Origin: Bdellovibrionales bacterium GWA1_52_35
GTDB lineage: Bacteria > Bdellovibrionota > UBA1018
Assembly: GCA_001769805.1 (NCBI GenBank)
Contig: MEPO01000013.1
Span: 84,538 to 148,537, forward strand
Length of the DNA stretch: 64,000 nt
Direction: 5' to 3'
Positions 43,467 through 52,793 of this stretch are shown here, piece after piece. Numbering within the stretch: the stretch's first letter is position 1; each line of letters opens with the position of its first letter. Position numbers and translations under genes: made by a program. The notes under the pieces were generated by a model, which searched no databases, was not told the DNA's origin, and saw only the letters and a list, made by a program, of their open reading frames with translations.

Positions 43467-44419
43467 GACGTGAGTTCTCCAAATTTCTTGCGTTTCACAG
43501 GGTTCTTTCCTGAACCGACATGACAGACGGGGCGAATTTGACAATTTTTGCAGATTTCCGCTAAATACTTTCCGGTACAGACATCCAGTATCCCCAGACG
43601 CGAAAGAGCGAAGTCATAGCGAACCGGGTCCTGGGGATCGGCCCCCCGCAAAGCCGAGGTCACTTCAAGAGCTGTCTTCCAGTCGGTTGCCTTTCTTTCG
43701 GTCAGCCGCAGATAACGACTGATCCGCGAGACATGGGTATCCATTGGCATGATCAACTGATGCGGGGCCAGGAAACGTCCGGCGGGGAAAGTTGTGCAAA
43801 GAGCGCTGCCCTGGGTCCAAAGCCCGGGATCAATTGAATCCGAACGTCCCATCCAGCGGAGGAACATACACCACCGTTTGCAGCAACTGCCGGAAGCCGG
43901 TGCCGTCAGGAAAAATCGAAGCCCCGGGGTCGCCGAAGCGCCGCCGGACCAGGCACTCCAGTCGGCAATGAGTAGGTTCAAGGCACCGGAGATGTCTTTG
44001 TCCGCTGGAGCAAGGTTTTTAGTGAAATGCGCTCCCAATGTGCCATACGTGGACCAGCTCCTTGAAAGCAATCCCAGCAGCTTCAATAAATCCGCGCCGG
44101 TGTTAAATCGATGAACCCAGCTCTGGAATTCTCTTTCTGCCTTTTTGCGAAAAGCAGGACTCTCCATTTGCCCGGCGAAATCTGCAGGTCTTTCAGCCAA
44201 AAGTGCCATGCGCTCCAGGGCAGAGGAAACCGAGCGACGGATCTGGACGACGTTGCCATACGCCAGAAGAGCGGCGATCAGACCCACGACCTCCTGATCA
44301 TAGGGATCCGGATACCGCGTCATGAACTCCAGAGGATCTGAATTCAGCAATTCGCGCCGATGGTATTGCAGGACCAGCCGGTCAAGAAAAGTCGCAAGAG
44401 GTTTCGCAAGAGGGGTCAA
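43463..44419 (-). CDS. TIGR02757/DUF2400 family protein
   Basis: The 318 residues match a family of unknown function. Features are DPLEFMTRYPDPYDQEVVGLI near the N-terminus, then LNLLIADW, LFLRWMGRSDSIDPGLW-like RWM and PMDTHVSRISRYLRL. A C-terminal Cys cluster reads CTGKYLAEICKNCQIRPVCH. The HhH-GPD-like DTHV pattern and the Cys cluster (as in endonuclease III) suggest a DNA-glycosylase-like fold with an iron-sulfur site, an inference. The start is TTG with AAGGAG five bases upstream, and this ribosome-binding site lies in a hairpin. Confidence 0.88.
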   Translation of the reverse strand: MTPLAKPLATFLDRLVLQYHRRELLNSDPLEFMTRYPDPYDQEVVGLIAALLAYGNVVQIRRSVSSALERMALLAERPADFAGQMESPAFRKKAEREFQSWVHRFNTGADLLKLLGLLSRSWSTYGTLGAHFTKNLAPADKDISGALNLLIADWSAWSGGASATPGLRFFLTAPASGSCCKRWCMFLRWMGRSDSIDPGLWTQGSALCTTFPAGRFLAPHQLIMPMDTHVSRISRYLRLTERKATDWKTALEVTSALRGADPQDPVRYDFALSRLGILDVCTGKYLAEICKNCQIRPVCHVGSGKNPVKRKKFGELTS

Positions 44420-44420
44420 G

Positions 44421-44437
44421 AGGTCTCCTTGAGACCT
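44421..44437 (-). promoter_or_regulatory. Hairpin occluding the Shine-Dalgarno of the TIGR02757 gene
   Basis: In the mRNA AGGTCTC-AAG-GAGACCT forms a seven-bp perfect stem with a three-base loop. The AAGGAG ribosome-binding site spans the loop and 3' arm, and the TTG start follows five bases after AAGGAG. Confidence 0.45.
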
Positions 44438-44529
44438 TTTCTATACTGCACCGCATACCTCGAAGCAATCCATCTCGAAAAGCATTCCGCCATTGTCAAA
44501 GCGCGCCCAGCCATTTATTCAGATAAGAC

Positions 44530-45111
44530 ATGACCCTGAAGCCCGTTACACCTGCGTGCATCTCAATTGTCTGCTGTCTGCTGCTCCTGATTCCGGGTGC
44601 AAACGCGCAACCCAGCGCCAGGATCAACTCCGGCCCGATTCCAGAAGCTCCCAGCCGGCCTCCCGAACTCGCCGTTGGACAGCCGTTGGACCCCTTCCGT
44701 TGTGAGCGGGAATTTATCTATCAGGGTGAACGCATTCAATGCGACACGATGATCCGTCAAGACGGCGAACGCCTGCGGCCGATCATCCGCGAAGTGCCCG
44801 AAGCCGTTGCTGAACTCGACCAATATCAAAGAAACCGGAGGAATATCCGCTCCGCTGCCTACATCGGAACAGCCGGCATTCTTGTGATGATTGCGGGATC
44901 ACTTCTCGGCAGGGTCAACAGGGAAACCAGCAGCTTCACCCGGAATTTCGTCACTTATGGTGGTTTGACACTGACCGCCGGGACGGTGCTTTATGGTATC
45001 AGTACCCTTCAAAGCAATGAAGCCCATCTGGGTAATGCGGTCCGAATCTACAATGAGCACCGCCCGAACCGTCCCATCGAGCTTCAATTTACAACGGACG
45101 TGAGTTTTTAA
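44530..45111 (+). CDS. Exported membrane protein of unknown function
   Basis: The 193 residues have a Sec signal (MTLKPVTPACISIVCC...GANA). Two hydrophobic helices follow (about 108-125 and 135-155), with a Pro-rich segment and two Cys (CEREF, QCDTM) between. The C-terminus ends PIELQFTTDVSF, beta-strand-like with terminal Phe, which could signal outer-membrane association. No family recognised. Confidence 0.6.
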   Translation: MTLKPVTPACISIVCCLLLLIPGANAQPSARINSGPIPEAPSRPPELAVGQPLDPFRCEREFIYQGERIQCDTMIRQDGERLRPIIREVPEAVAELDQYQRNRRNIRSAAYIGTAGILVMIAGSLLGRVNRETSSFTRNFVTYGGLTLTAGTVLYGISTLQSNEAHLGNAVRIYNEHRPNRPIELQFTTDVSF

Positions 45112-45117
45112 ATAAAT

Positions 45118-45417
45118 ATGGCATACGATCATGGCGGAAAATGTTGGCACTGCGGTACGGACCTGACCCCCCTGGATTATGGCCGGGAAGATACCTGTAC
45201 GAAATGCGGACGCGATACGAAAGCCTGCAAAGGCTGCTCTTTTTATGATGCTTCCGCCAACAATTCCTGCCGGGAATCCCAAGCTGACCGGGTCCTGGAC
45301 AAGGAAAGATCGAATTTTTGCGATTACTTTCGCCCATCCTTGGGCAAGCCCGGGGCCCAGGCTGCCTCGAGGGATGCCCTCAAGGCAGCGGCAGACGCGC
45401 TTTTCAAGAAAAAGTAA
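45118..45417 (+). CDS. Small zinc-ribbon-like protein
   Basis: The 99 residues carry several Cys pairs: [15 protein letters not shown], then CKGCSFYD and C-terminal CDYFRP. From memory, similar small proteins occur widely in proteobacteria with no assigned function. Six bases downstream of the exported protein and 46 bases upstream of greA, it may be co-transcribed with both. Confidence 0.75.
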   Translation: MAYDHGGKCWHCGTDLTPLDYGREDTCTKCGRDTKACKGCSFYDASANNSCRESQADRVLDKERSNFCDYFRPSLGKPGAQAASRDALKAAADALFKKK

Positions 45418-45463
45418 GCACTGGATTTGCCTACTCGCAAAGTCCTGTGTTAGCACAGGGACT

Positions 45464-45943
45464 ATGGCTCAAGAAAAAATCCCCATGACCGTTCTGGGCA
45501 AAAAACGCCTGGAAGAAGAGTTGAAAAACTTAATGTCTGTCGAGCGTCCCACGATCATCAAAGCCATCGAAGTGGCGCGCGGCCACGGCGATCTTTCGGA
45601 AAACGCCGACTACTCCGCGGCTAAGGAACGGCAAGGTTTTATCGAAGGCCGCATTCAGGACATCAACGGCAAGCTGGCCCGGGCCCAGGTCGTCGACCCC
45701 ACGACAATCAAATCAGAAAAGGTGGTTTTCGGCGCAACTGTCGTGGTTGAGGATCAGGGCAATGGAAAGCAGACAACTTATCAGATCGTCGGCGTGGATG
45801 AAGCCGATATCAAGAGCGGCAAAGTGGGAATCACTTCACCGATTGCCCGTGCGTTGATCGGAAAGTCTGAAGGAGATGAAGTCGTCGTTCTGGCACCCAA
45901 AGGGGAAATTCGTTACGACGTCATCAAAATCATCTACCAGTAA
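45464..45943 (+). CDS. greA: Transcription elongation factor GreA
   Basis: GreA rescues backtracked RNA polymerase by stimulating transcript cleavage. ATG 45464 (AGGGA upstream) gives 159 residues; the tracked start is 95 codons too early. The coiled-coil tip has the acidic pair in [16 protein letters not shown]. The C-terminal FKBP-like domain includes [18 protein letters not shown]. It overlaps recG by 68 bases if recG starts at 45876. Confidence 0.96.
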   Translation: MAQEKIPMTVLGKKRLEEELKNLMSVERPTIIKAIEVARGHGDLSENADYSAAKERQGFIEGRIQDINGKLARAQVVDPTTIKSEKVVFGATVVVEDQGNGKQTTYQIVGVDEADIKSGKVGITSPIARALIGKSEGDEVVVLAPKGEIRYDVIKIIYQ

Positions 45944-48128
45944 TAATTCTGCGCTCCGCGCGAGTGGTGCAGAGACCCCGATTCAATTTGTCAAAGGAGT
46001 AGGGCCTCGTCTGGGCGCCATTTTTCAAAGTCGCGGCATCGAAACCGTACGGGACATCCTCTTCTTCTTCCCCAGAGCCTACGAAGACCGTACCCATTTG
46101 CTCACAGTCTCTGAGCTGAAAGAGGGCCAGAAGGCGTCAATAGCCGTCAGGGTTGCCGGCAAGCGCCAGATCCCGACCCGCAGTTACGGAAAAACAATTC
46201 TGGAAGTCCGCTGCGAAGACAGCTCCGGCCCGCTCCTTCTGAAGTGGTTTCATGCACCACGCGGAATGGAGGCGCGTTTTACAACAGGAGCCCAGCTGAT
46301 CGCCACCGGTTTGGTCAAACGCTACATGGGTCGTAGCGAAATTATTCATCCGGAGATCAACTGGGGGGTTTCCATTGGTAGCGCTGATGGCGCCGCGACG
46401 AGCGCCGGACAGCCTCACGTCGGCAGAATGATTCCCATCTACACTGAGATTGAAGGAATCCAAAGCCGGACACTGCGAAAGATCCAGTGGGAAGCCGTTG
46501 AGAAATTCGCCGAAACTCTCACCGAGGATCTGCCTGAAGTCTTTCTGCAGAAACATGGCCTGCCGAAATTGGCCGAATCCATACGCAAGATTCACTTTCC
46601 GCCGGACAATACGGTTTCCACTGAAGACCTGGTGAATTTCAAAACGCCTTTTCACCAACGCCTTGTTTACGAGGAATTTTTTAAATTCGAGTATCTGATC
46701 CTCAAGCAACGGCTCAAGATGGAACGCGAAAACGCCCAGGCTTTCGGTCAGCACGGTGGCCTGGCCGTGCTCCGTGATTCTGAAAGTAAGCTTCCGTTTC
46801 AACTCACAGGCGGTCAGAAAACCGCACTCCGGGAAATTCTCGAAGATCTGGCCCAGCCTCATCCGATGAACCGTCTCATTCAGGGGGATGTCGGCTCCGG
46901 GAAAACAGCTGTGGCTTTTCTCGCCGCAGGTTGCGTGCTGGCCGAAGGCGCGCAGGCTGCTTTGATGGCACCCACTGAAATTCTGGCCGAGCAACATGTC
47001 AAGACGGCTCGGAGGCTTTTCGGCGGGCGGCTCAATACTGCCCTGCTGACAGGAAAAACTCCTGCCGATGAACGCCTTGAATTGTTCCGGCGCCTGGAAG
47101 GGGGCGAACCCTTACTGCTGATCGGCACCCATGCGCTGCTGGAGGACCCGGTGGTCTTCGCCAATCTCGGGTTGGTGATGATTGACGAACAGCATCGTTT
47201 TGGAGTGGAGCAGCGCAGAACTCTTCGAAAAAAGGGTTCTCATTTAAATCCTGACGGCCTGTCGCGGCTTCCACATTCTTTGATTCTGACCGCGACGCCG
47301 ATTCCCCGAACTCTGGCCCTGACGGCCTACGGGGATCTTGCCGTGACCAGCATCACCGAACTTCCCCCAGGCCGTACTCCGGTCCAAACCCGTCTGGTTC
47401 GCGAGAACGCTGACCGGCTGCGCGCCTACGAGCATATTGGTAAAGAGCTTGCCAATGGGCGGCAGGCTTATTTTATTTTCCCTCTGGTCAATGAAAGCGA
47501 AGCAGAGGGCTTCACGCAGCTTAAGTCTGTCATAGTTGAAGCGGAGCGACTCGGCAAAGAGGTATTCCCTGAGTTCACCGTCGGCATCCTGCATGGTCAG
47601 ATGAAGTCAGATGAGAAGGCCTGCGTCATGGCCCGATTTCAAGCGAACGAAATTCAGATCCTTGTTTCCACAACCGTTGTTGAGGTGGGCGTGGACGTTC
47701 CAAATTCTTCAATTATTGCTATTGAGCACGCAGAGCGTTTCGGACTCTCCCAGTTGCACCAGCTCCGCGGGCGTGTCGGACGCGGCCAACACCTCTCCTA
47801 CTGCTATTTGCTCACAAGCTCCCGGACCGGGGAAGTTGCAAACCAGCGGTTGGACATTCTTGAGGAAACGACGGACGGATTTAGGATATCCGAAGCTGAT
47901 CTTGAGATTCGGGGACCTGGGGAGTTCATAGGTACCCGGCAGGCAGGAGCCCTTCCTTTTCGACTCGCCAACCTCGTCCGGGACCGCGACTGGCTACTGA
48001 AGGCCCGAGATGATGCAAGTACATTACTGAAAGAAGACGCTGACTTAATAAATAAAGAGCATGCTTCCCTGCTCCGTTACTTTACCCGCGAAGGCCAGCT
48101 CCACCTGGAGCGCCTAAAAACATCATAA
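45876..48128 (+). CDS. recG: ATP-dependent DNA helicase RecG
   Basis: RecG reverses stalled forks and processes branched DNA. The 750-residue frame has the wedge/OB domain (about 60-200). The superfamily 2 motifs follow: [16 protein letters not shown] (Walker A), [11 protein letters not shown] (DExH), [12 protein letters not shown] and QLRGRVGRG. The real start is unclear. ATG 45876 lies inside greA with AAGGAG immediately adjacent (too close), and no other usual start codon occurs before the conserved [11 protein letters not shown]. Translation could be coupled to greA. Confidence 0.93.
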   Translation: MKSSFWHPKGKFVTTSSKSSTSNNSALRASGAETPIQFVKGVGPRLGAIFQSRGIETVRDILFFFPRAYEDRTHLLTVSELKEGQKASIAVRVAGKRQIPTRSYGKTILEVRCEDSSGPLLLKWFHAPRGMEARFTTGAQLIATGLVKRYMGRSEIIHPEINWGVSIGSADGAATSAGQPHVGRMIPIYTEIEGIQSRTLRKIQWEAVEKFAETLTEDLPEVFLQKHGLPKLAESIRKIHFPPDNTVSTEDLVNFKTPFHQRLVYEEFFKFEYLILKQRLKMERENAQAFGQHGGLAVLRDSESKLPFQLTGGQKTALREILEDLAQPHPMNRLIQGDVGSGKTAVAFLAAGCVLAEGAQAALMAPTEILAEQHVKTARRLFGGRLNTALLTGKTPADERLELFRRLEGGEPLLLIGTHALLEDPVVFANLGLVMIDEQHRFGVEQRRTLRKKGSHLNPDGLSRLPHSLILTATPIPRTLALTAYGDLAVTSITELPPGRTPVQTRLVRENADRLRAYEHIGKELANGRQAYFIFPLVNESEAEGFTQLKSVIVEAERLGKEVFPEFTVGILHGQMKSDEKACVMARFQANEIQILVSTTVVEVGVDVPNSSIIAIEHAERFGLSQLHQLRGRVGRGQHLSYCYLLTSSRTGEVANQRLDILEETTDGFRISEADLEIRGPGEFIGTRQAGALPFRLANLVRDRDWLLKARDDASTLLKEDADLINKEHASLLRYFTREGQLHLERLKTS

Positions 48129-48151
48129 AATAGTTATACTCACAGGAATAC

Positions 48152-48175
48152 TGCAAAATGCAACGGCATTTTGCA
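48152..48175. promoter_or_regulatory. Perfect stem-loop between recG and the XRE regulator
   Basis: TGCAAAATGC-AACG-GCATTTTGCA, ten bp with a four-base loop, 24 bases after the recG stop. No U-run follows directly. A second dyad AGTAAT-CTGA-ATTACT (48181-48196) follows within six bases, then TTTTTT. The pair could be a weak terminator or operators for the downstream regulator. Confidence 0.45.
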
Positions 48176-48274
48176 TTGTAAGTAATCTGAATTACTCAAT
48201 TTTTTGACTTGAAAAGCCGCTAAAAAGAGGCGATACACTCATTGACTGATCATGGTCGGAAAGTTTAGAGTTAA

Positions 48275-48730
48275 ATGTATATGCTTAACTTAATCAAGCG
48301 TCCGAAGGTGGTAGGGGAATTTATTCGAAAACGGCGTGAAGCCCTCAGCCTCTCACAGCGCGCTATCGGGCTCATGTTCGATCCTCCGGTCACAACCCAG
48401 TTTATTTCAAATGTTGAACGCGGTGTAACGCCTTTGCCGCCTGCTCATGTGCCTACCCTGGCCAGAGCGCTGGCAGTGAATGAGAGTGAACTCACCGTCC
48501 TGCTTGAGCGTGAATACACGATGAAGCTTTCGGATCGTCTGGGTAAACCCGGTGATTCTGCTGCTGAATCCGTTCCTGTTTTAAGCATTGAGCAATCTGA
48601 TTATGATTTCATGCGCAATATGTATGAAGCCTACCAGAACGCAGATCCCAAAACGAAGCAAGCGTTTACCGAATTATGCAAGAACATGCTCAAGGTCGAT
48701 ATAATCCAGTTCGGAACAAATAAATCCTGA
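48275..48730 (+). CDS. XRE-family HTH transcriptional regulator
   Basis: The 151 residues have a Cro/C1-type HTH at about 12-66. It reads GEFIRKRREALSLSQRAIG, then TTQFISNVERGVTPLPP, then LARALAVNESEL. A short C-terminal helical part (about 105-145) may dimerise. No phage or toxin genes are adjacent. The 146-base leader contains two dyads that may be its own operators. Confidence 0.88.
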   Translation: MYMLNLIKRPKVVGEFIRKRREALSLSQRAIGLMFDPPVTTQFISNVERGVTPLPPAHVPTLARALAVNESELTVLLEREYTMKLSDRLGKPGDSAAESVPVLSIEQSDYDFMRNMYEAYQNADPKTKQAFTELCKNMLKVDIIQFGTNKS

Positions 48731-48743
48731 TATCATTCGTTTG

Positions 48744-49769
48744 ATGGATATTCAGTTTCCAATCAGGCCCCGTCCACCCGGTGCCCGAAAAAAACGTCTT
48801 GGAGCCCGAGCTGATGCGAACCGCGGCCCGGTTACTCATGGCTATATCAAGAGCTTCGATGGCACCCAGCTTTTCTACAGCACTGAAGGTACGGGCAAAC
48901 CGCTGGTCTTTTGCTATGGACTGGTTTGCTCGAGCCTCCACTGGACCTATCAGATTGATCACTTCCGGGAAAATTATAAAACCGTCTGGTTCGATTATCG
49001 CGGTCACCACAATTCAGAAACTCCCGAAGACCTATCCAGCCTGACCATCAGCAACATTGCCCGGGATCTCGACATCCTTCTTGATGAGCTGAAGATCGAA
49101 AAACCCGTTTTCCTCGGCCATAGCATGGGAGTGAACGTCGTACTGGACTATTACCGTCTTCACCCGGAACGGGTTCACGGAATGATCCTGGCGAATGGGA
49201 CAGCCCAACGACCGCTGGAAACACTTTTTCGACATAATGCCCTGCAAACCGGTTTCGAACTGCTCAAGAAAGCGCATCAGAAGTCGCCCGAACTGGTTTC
49301 AAGCTTTTTAAAATTGCAGAAAGGTAATCCGCTCGCTCGGACGCTGATCGGTATCGGTGGGTTCAATCCCAACCTCACGCCCAAAGAGGACATCGAACTT
49401 TACGTCAATCAGGTGCTCGAAATGGATCCCTCAATTCTGATTCACCTGATCCAGAACTATGATTCTTACGATGCGACCTCCTGGTTGCATACAATCTCAA
49501 GTCCCACGCTAATCATCGCCGGGCAACAGGACCGGGTCGTACCCTTGGAACAACAAGAACTCATGAAACAGCTGATCTCCGGCAGTCAGCTGGAAATTAT
49601 TCACCACGGCAGTCACTGCCCGCAGATGGACCTCCCGGATCTCGTCAACTTCAAGATCGAAAACTTTTTGAAGGAGATCAATTACGGTTCAGAGTCCATT
49701 CTGACCATGGAAAGCGCCAGTCAATCCACTGCGACAGATCCATCCCCTGTTCCTTCAGCAGGCGCTTGA
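48744..49769 (+). CDS. Alpha/beta hydrolase
   Basis: The 341 residues show the usual fold: YSTEGTGKPLVFCYG (oxyanion region), the nucleophile elbow LGHSMGVNVV, the acid IIAGQQDRVVP and the catalytic His in HHGSHCPQ. The N-terminal 30 residues are basic and may be disordered. Substrate unknown. The last 30 codons overlap the convergent flavin/iron-sulfur gene by 92 bases. Confidence 0.87.
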   Translation: MDIQFPIRPRPPGARKKRLGARADANRGPVTHGYIKSFDGTQLFYSTEGTGKPLVFCYGLVCSSLHWTYQIDHFRENYKTVWFDYRGHHNSETPEDLSSLTISNIARDLDILLDELKIEKPVFLGHSMGVNVVLDYYRLHPERVHGMILANGTAQRPLETLFRHNALQTGFELLKKAHQKSPELVSSFLKLQKGNPLARTLIGIGGFNPNLTPKEDIELYVNQVLEMDPSILIHLIQNYDSYDATSWLHTISSPTLIIAGQQDRVVPLEQQELMKQLISGSQLEIIHHGSHCPQMDLPDLVNFKIENFLKEINYGSESILTMESASQSTATDPSPVPSAGA

Positions 49770-51603
49770 ACGGATCCATGCAGCGCTGCCCCCTGCACTT
49801 GCCCTCGCCCACGTGAGTGACGGATAATACCGCTTCGGGAGAACGCAATTTCCCCTGCTGTAACCGCGCAATCACGGACTCGGCCGAGATGCTCTGACAA
49901 GAGCAGAGAAATTCGTCCGAGGGGTCGGACTCCGGACGTTTAGGCAGCTGAACCGCCATCCCTTTATGAATTTTTGTCTGACAGGCCAATTTTTTCACGC
50001 CGTCCACATTCACATCACAAAGTCCGCAACTTCCGTCTGAACAATGAAGCAGGTCTTCAGGCCGGGCCAGTCCGAGTTCAAACAAGGCCGTGGCAATAGG
50101 CACCTGGTCACGAACCCGGCGCTTCTCGCCGTTCATGGTGATTTCCACTTTGCCTTCCTGCTTTTGTGAATCGTCCACCGCTGCAAAATATTTTTCGTCC
50201 GCAGCAGCAGAAAGCTTTGGCCGCTTGATCGCGCGCGCTTCCCAGAGCAGATGTGAAGGAATTTCCAGTTGTACAATGGTCACCGGTGACTCCGGCTCCG
50301 GCGGCGAGTCCTTGTCCCGCACCACTCTTGCCGAACCGAGCACCTCTCCATGCCGATTCAGAATAACCGGTAATTCTCCATGTTTCCAATTCCGCTTTCC
50401 GCGCCAGGGCAGTCCCAGAAGAGAAGACGACTGCTCCTCTCTCTGGTGAAGCAGAACAATGGCATCAGCGGGGCAGACTCTGACACAGACACCGCAGCCA
50501 GTGCACTTTTCCTCATCCAGCCCGTGTTCCACACTAATGGCCCGTTCGGGGCAGATCAGATGGCAGACATTGCACGAGATACTTTCGATGCACTCAATGG
50601 AGGCGACCGGGCGGTTGAGATGCGCTGCCTTCGGCACCCCGGCACATTCCTTGATCTTGCGCAGATCCGGGGCGGCAACCCACTTCCCTTCGTAAGCAGG
50701 AGTAAAGGGTTCCTGATAATGGCGTTGATAGCGCTTCAACCGGCTGCGGGCTTTTTTCAAAACACTCTCGAGTTCTTCCCGATTTGATTCCTGCTGAGCA
50801 CCGAGCGCTTTGATGATCTTACAGGCCAGCCATCGTCCTCGCTCCTCTTCGAGGAGCCAACCATCGATGTCCTGCTCTTTTGTTGCTCCGGCAGTCTGTT
50901 CCAATTCGAGCAAAAGAGAGCCAGGTGGATACTCCCGGATTGCTGGAAGATCTGAAAAGGGCCCGGCCATTACGACACGCGTGACTTCCTGGACCCGAAT
51001 ACCGTGGGAATCCTGCAGACGTAACTCCCAAAGCAAAGCCGCCTGTCGCGTGAGACTCAGCGGCTGCGCTTCGATCAGCTTGCCTCCGGCCATTTCAAAC
51101 CGGCGCCGAAACACTTCCCACCCCGAAAATCGCTTGGCTCCTCGCTGTGGATTGGTTTCAACACAGATGACCTCTGCCACACCGGAATCCAGAAGCTCAC
51201 AGCCGAACTGAAGGGCGGCATTGCCTGAGCCCAGAATGACCGTATTAGGGTCCCAGGAAACTGAATGATTCTTCCAAAGACGCTTTGCCGTGTTCAGCGG
51301 CACAAGGGCCGGGGAGTCCCAGCCTTTGAACGGATCTGCAATGAGACCGGTCGCAGCAACCCGTACCACGGAACGTGCGTGAATCCGGTGAATTCGGCCC
51401 TGGATGTCCTGAGCCAACACCAGAGCGCCAGCTCCCTGAAGGGGAATCACTCCTTTGACGGAAATCGATTCGCCACCAAAAACGCCCACGGTCAGGCCCA
51501 TCTTTGCGCAAAAAGAGGAAAGGGATCGCACCCCCACAGAGGGCCAGGGCTCAGCCCGGGGTCCTGCCGCGATCACAAGATCAAAATATCCATCGCGGAT
51601 CAT
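49678..51603 (-). CDS. Multidomain flavin/NAD(P)-[4Fe-4S]-[2Fe-2S]-BFD redox protein
   Basis: The 641 residues combine several redox modules. Residues 1-270 resemble a pyridine-nucleotide/FAD oxidoreductase with a Rossmann motif ILGSGNAALQFGCEL. The first FAD-type motif is degenerate (VIAAGPRAEPW). Residues about 330-395 hold two [4Fe-4S] sites (CIESISCNVCHLICP, CTGCGVCVRVCPA). Residues about 495-550 are a plant-type [2Fe-2S] domain (CSDGSCGLCDVNV...C). A C-terminal BFD-like [2Fe-2S] domain (about 570-625) has CSC and GKCRGQRC. The layout recalls the alpha subunits of hydrogen-cyanide synthase, opine and proline dehydrogenases. It overlaps the upstream flavoprotein gene by four bases, implying a complex. 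Confidence 0.8.
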   Translation of the reverse strand: MIRDGYFDLVIAAGPRAEPWPSVGVRSLSSFCAKMGLTVGVFGGESISVKGVIPLQGAGALVLAQDIQGRIHRIHARSVVRVAATGLIADPFKGWDSPALVPLNTAKRLWKNHSVSWDPNTVILGSGNAALQFGCELLDSGVAEVICVETNPQRGAKRFSGWEVFRRRFEMAGGKLIEAQPLSLTRQAALLWELRLQDSHGIRVQEVTRVVMAGPFSDLPAIREYPPGSLLLELEQTAGATKEQDIDGWLLEEERGRWLACKIIKALGAQQESNREELESVLKKARSRLKRYQRHYQEPFTPAYEGKWVAAPDLRKIKECAGVPKAAHLNRPVASIECIESISCNVCHLICPERAISVEHGLDEEKCTGCGVCVRVCPADAIVLLHQREEQSSSLLGLPWRGKRNWKHGELPVILNRHGEVLGSARVVRDKDSPPEPESPVTIVQLEIPSHLLWEARAIKRPKLSAAADEKYFAAVDDSQKQEGKVEITMNGEKRRVRDQVPIATALFELGLARPEDLLHCSDGSCGLCDVNVDGVKKLACQTKIHKGMAVQLPKRPESDPSDEFLCSCQSISAESVIARLQQGKLRSPEAVLSVTHVGEGKCRGQRCMDPFKRLLKEQGMDLSQWIDWRFPWSEWTLNRN

Positions 51604-52793
51604 CTTAGATTTCCCTCCCGGGCCTCTTGAAACGAAGTACAGGCGGACCTGGCGCGCCGGACGATATCCACCAGTGAACCATCACAGCCTGCAACGACCC
51701 ACGTCCGTGGATCTTTCGAAAGTACAAAGGGTGCCGGTGACCCCTTGGCCCATTCAAACATCGCTTTATGTCGCATGGAACGGACTGCAAAACTTTCCCA
51801 GTTCAGAAATTCGCACAAGCTCGAGAGCCGCTCAAATGAATGGGCATCGGCCCAGCTCAAACCCGGTTCTTTGAACTGAAGCAAGGGTCCCGCTAGCAGG
51901 ACAGATAGACGATGGAGTTCCCGCCCCTCACTGCTTTCGGCCCAGACTGTCATGTCACGATAAGTACCGATCGTATGGGCATCCAGTTTGTCGCGAGAGG
52001 CGAGCGACCATTCTTCCCAGAGGCGGATACCATCGGGCAAGGGCAGCGAACGATCTACTTCTTTCGCCTTGGCAAGCACCCACTGATTCAGCCGCGAGGT
52101 CCAGAAGACCAGCATGCCTTCGTGGATTCGGGCCGTATAATGTTTATCCCCGGTCGTGAAACGGATGCCGCCCGGCATGAGTTCGATTTGTCCGGCACCG
52201 CAGATGAGGCGTTCAGGCCCAAGGCGTTCGCTCAAAAACTCAAGAAGACCTTCGCGATAATTCACGACATCAAATTCGCAGAAACTCGGCAGCAGTAGGC
52301 CCCTGCTATGATCCGCGTTGCGGATCTTCGCCATGCCCGGAAAGCGACCGACGGCCTGGACTCCATCCAATATCTGCGGCTTGAGTCCCCAGTCTCCGCC
52401 ATCGATGAAAAGGCTTTCGAACAGATCCCATTGGTCAGGCGGTGACTCGGGACCAACTACCCAAAGTCGTGATCGCTGCCGGAGTTGCGGTGCCGCAGGA
52501 TCATGAAAACCCGCCGTGGACCCCTTCTCCGACCAGTACTCCACCGCACCGGGAAAGGAAGGGCGCAGCTGGGCAATTGCGTTTTCAGGGAGGTTCAGAA
52601 GCAGACGGTCCCGATTGAAGGTATTCCGGGTCAAGGGCCAGAGAGGATCGAGCGAGAGCTCCGAGTCTTCCTGGAAGAAATCGTCATCGGGATTGAGCAG
52701 AAGAACGCTGTAGCCTTGTGAAACCAGCTGATTGGCGGCGACGAGAGATGCGACTCCCGTTCCCAGGAGTACCACATCACTATCGAGCGGCAT
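51600..52793 (-). CDS. FAD-dependent oxidoreductase
   Basis: Start ATG 52793 places the dinucleotide motif at the N-terminus: DVVLLGTGVASLVAANQLVSQG, 397 residues. The tracked ORF adds 59 upstream residues that belong to another frame. The C-terminal WVVAGCDGSLVDIVRRA is the second FAD contact typical of DAO-like enzymes. It overlaps the preceding gene (52780) by 14 and the following multidomain redox gene by four bases. The three probably encode one system; the electron donor is unknown. Confidence 0.8.
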   Translation of the reverse strand: MPLDSDVVLLGTGVASLVAANQLVSQGYSVLLLNPDDDFFQEDSELSLDPLWPLTRNTFNRDRLLLNLPENAIAQLRPSFPGAVEYWSEKGSTAGFHDPAAPQLRQRSRLWVVGPESPPDQWDLFESLFIDGGDWGLKPQILDGVQAVGRFPGMAKIRNADHSRGLLLPSFCEFDVVNYREGLLEFLSERLGPERLICGAGQIELMPGGIRFTTGDKHYTARIHEGMLVFWTSRLNQWVLAKAKEVDRSLPLPDGIRLWEEWSLASRDKLDAHTIGTYRDMTVWAESSEGRELHRLSVLLAGPLLQFKEPGLSWADAHSFERLSSLCEFLNWESFAVRSMRHKAMFEWAKGSPAPFVLSKDPRTWVVAGCDGSLVDIVRRARSACTSFQEAREGNLR

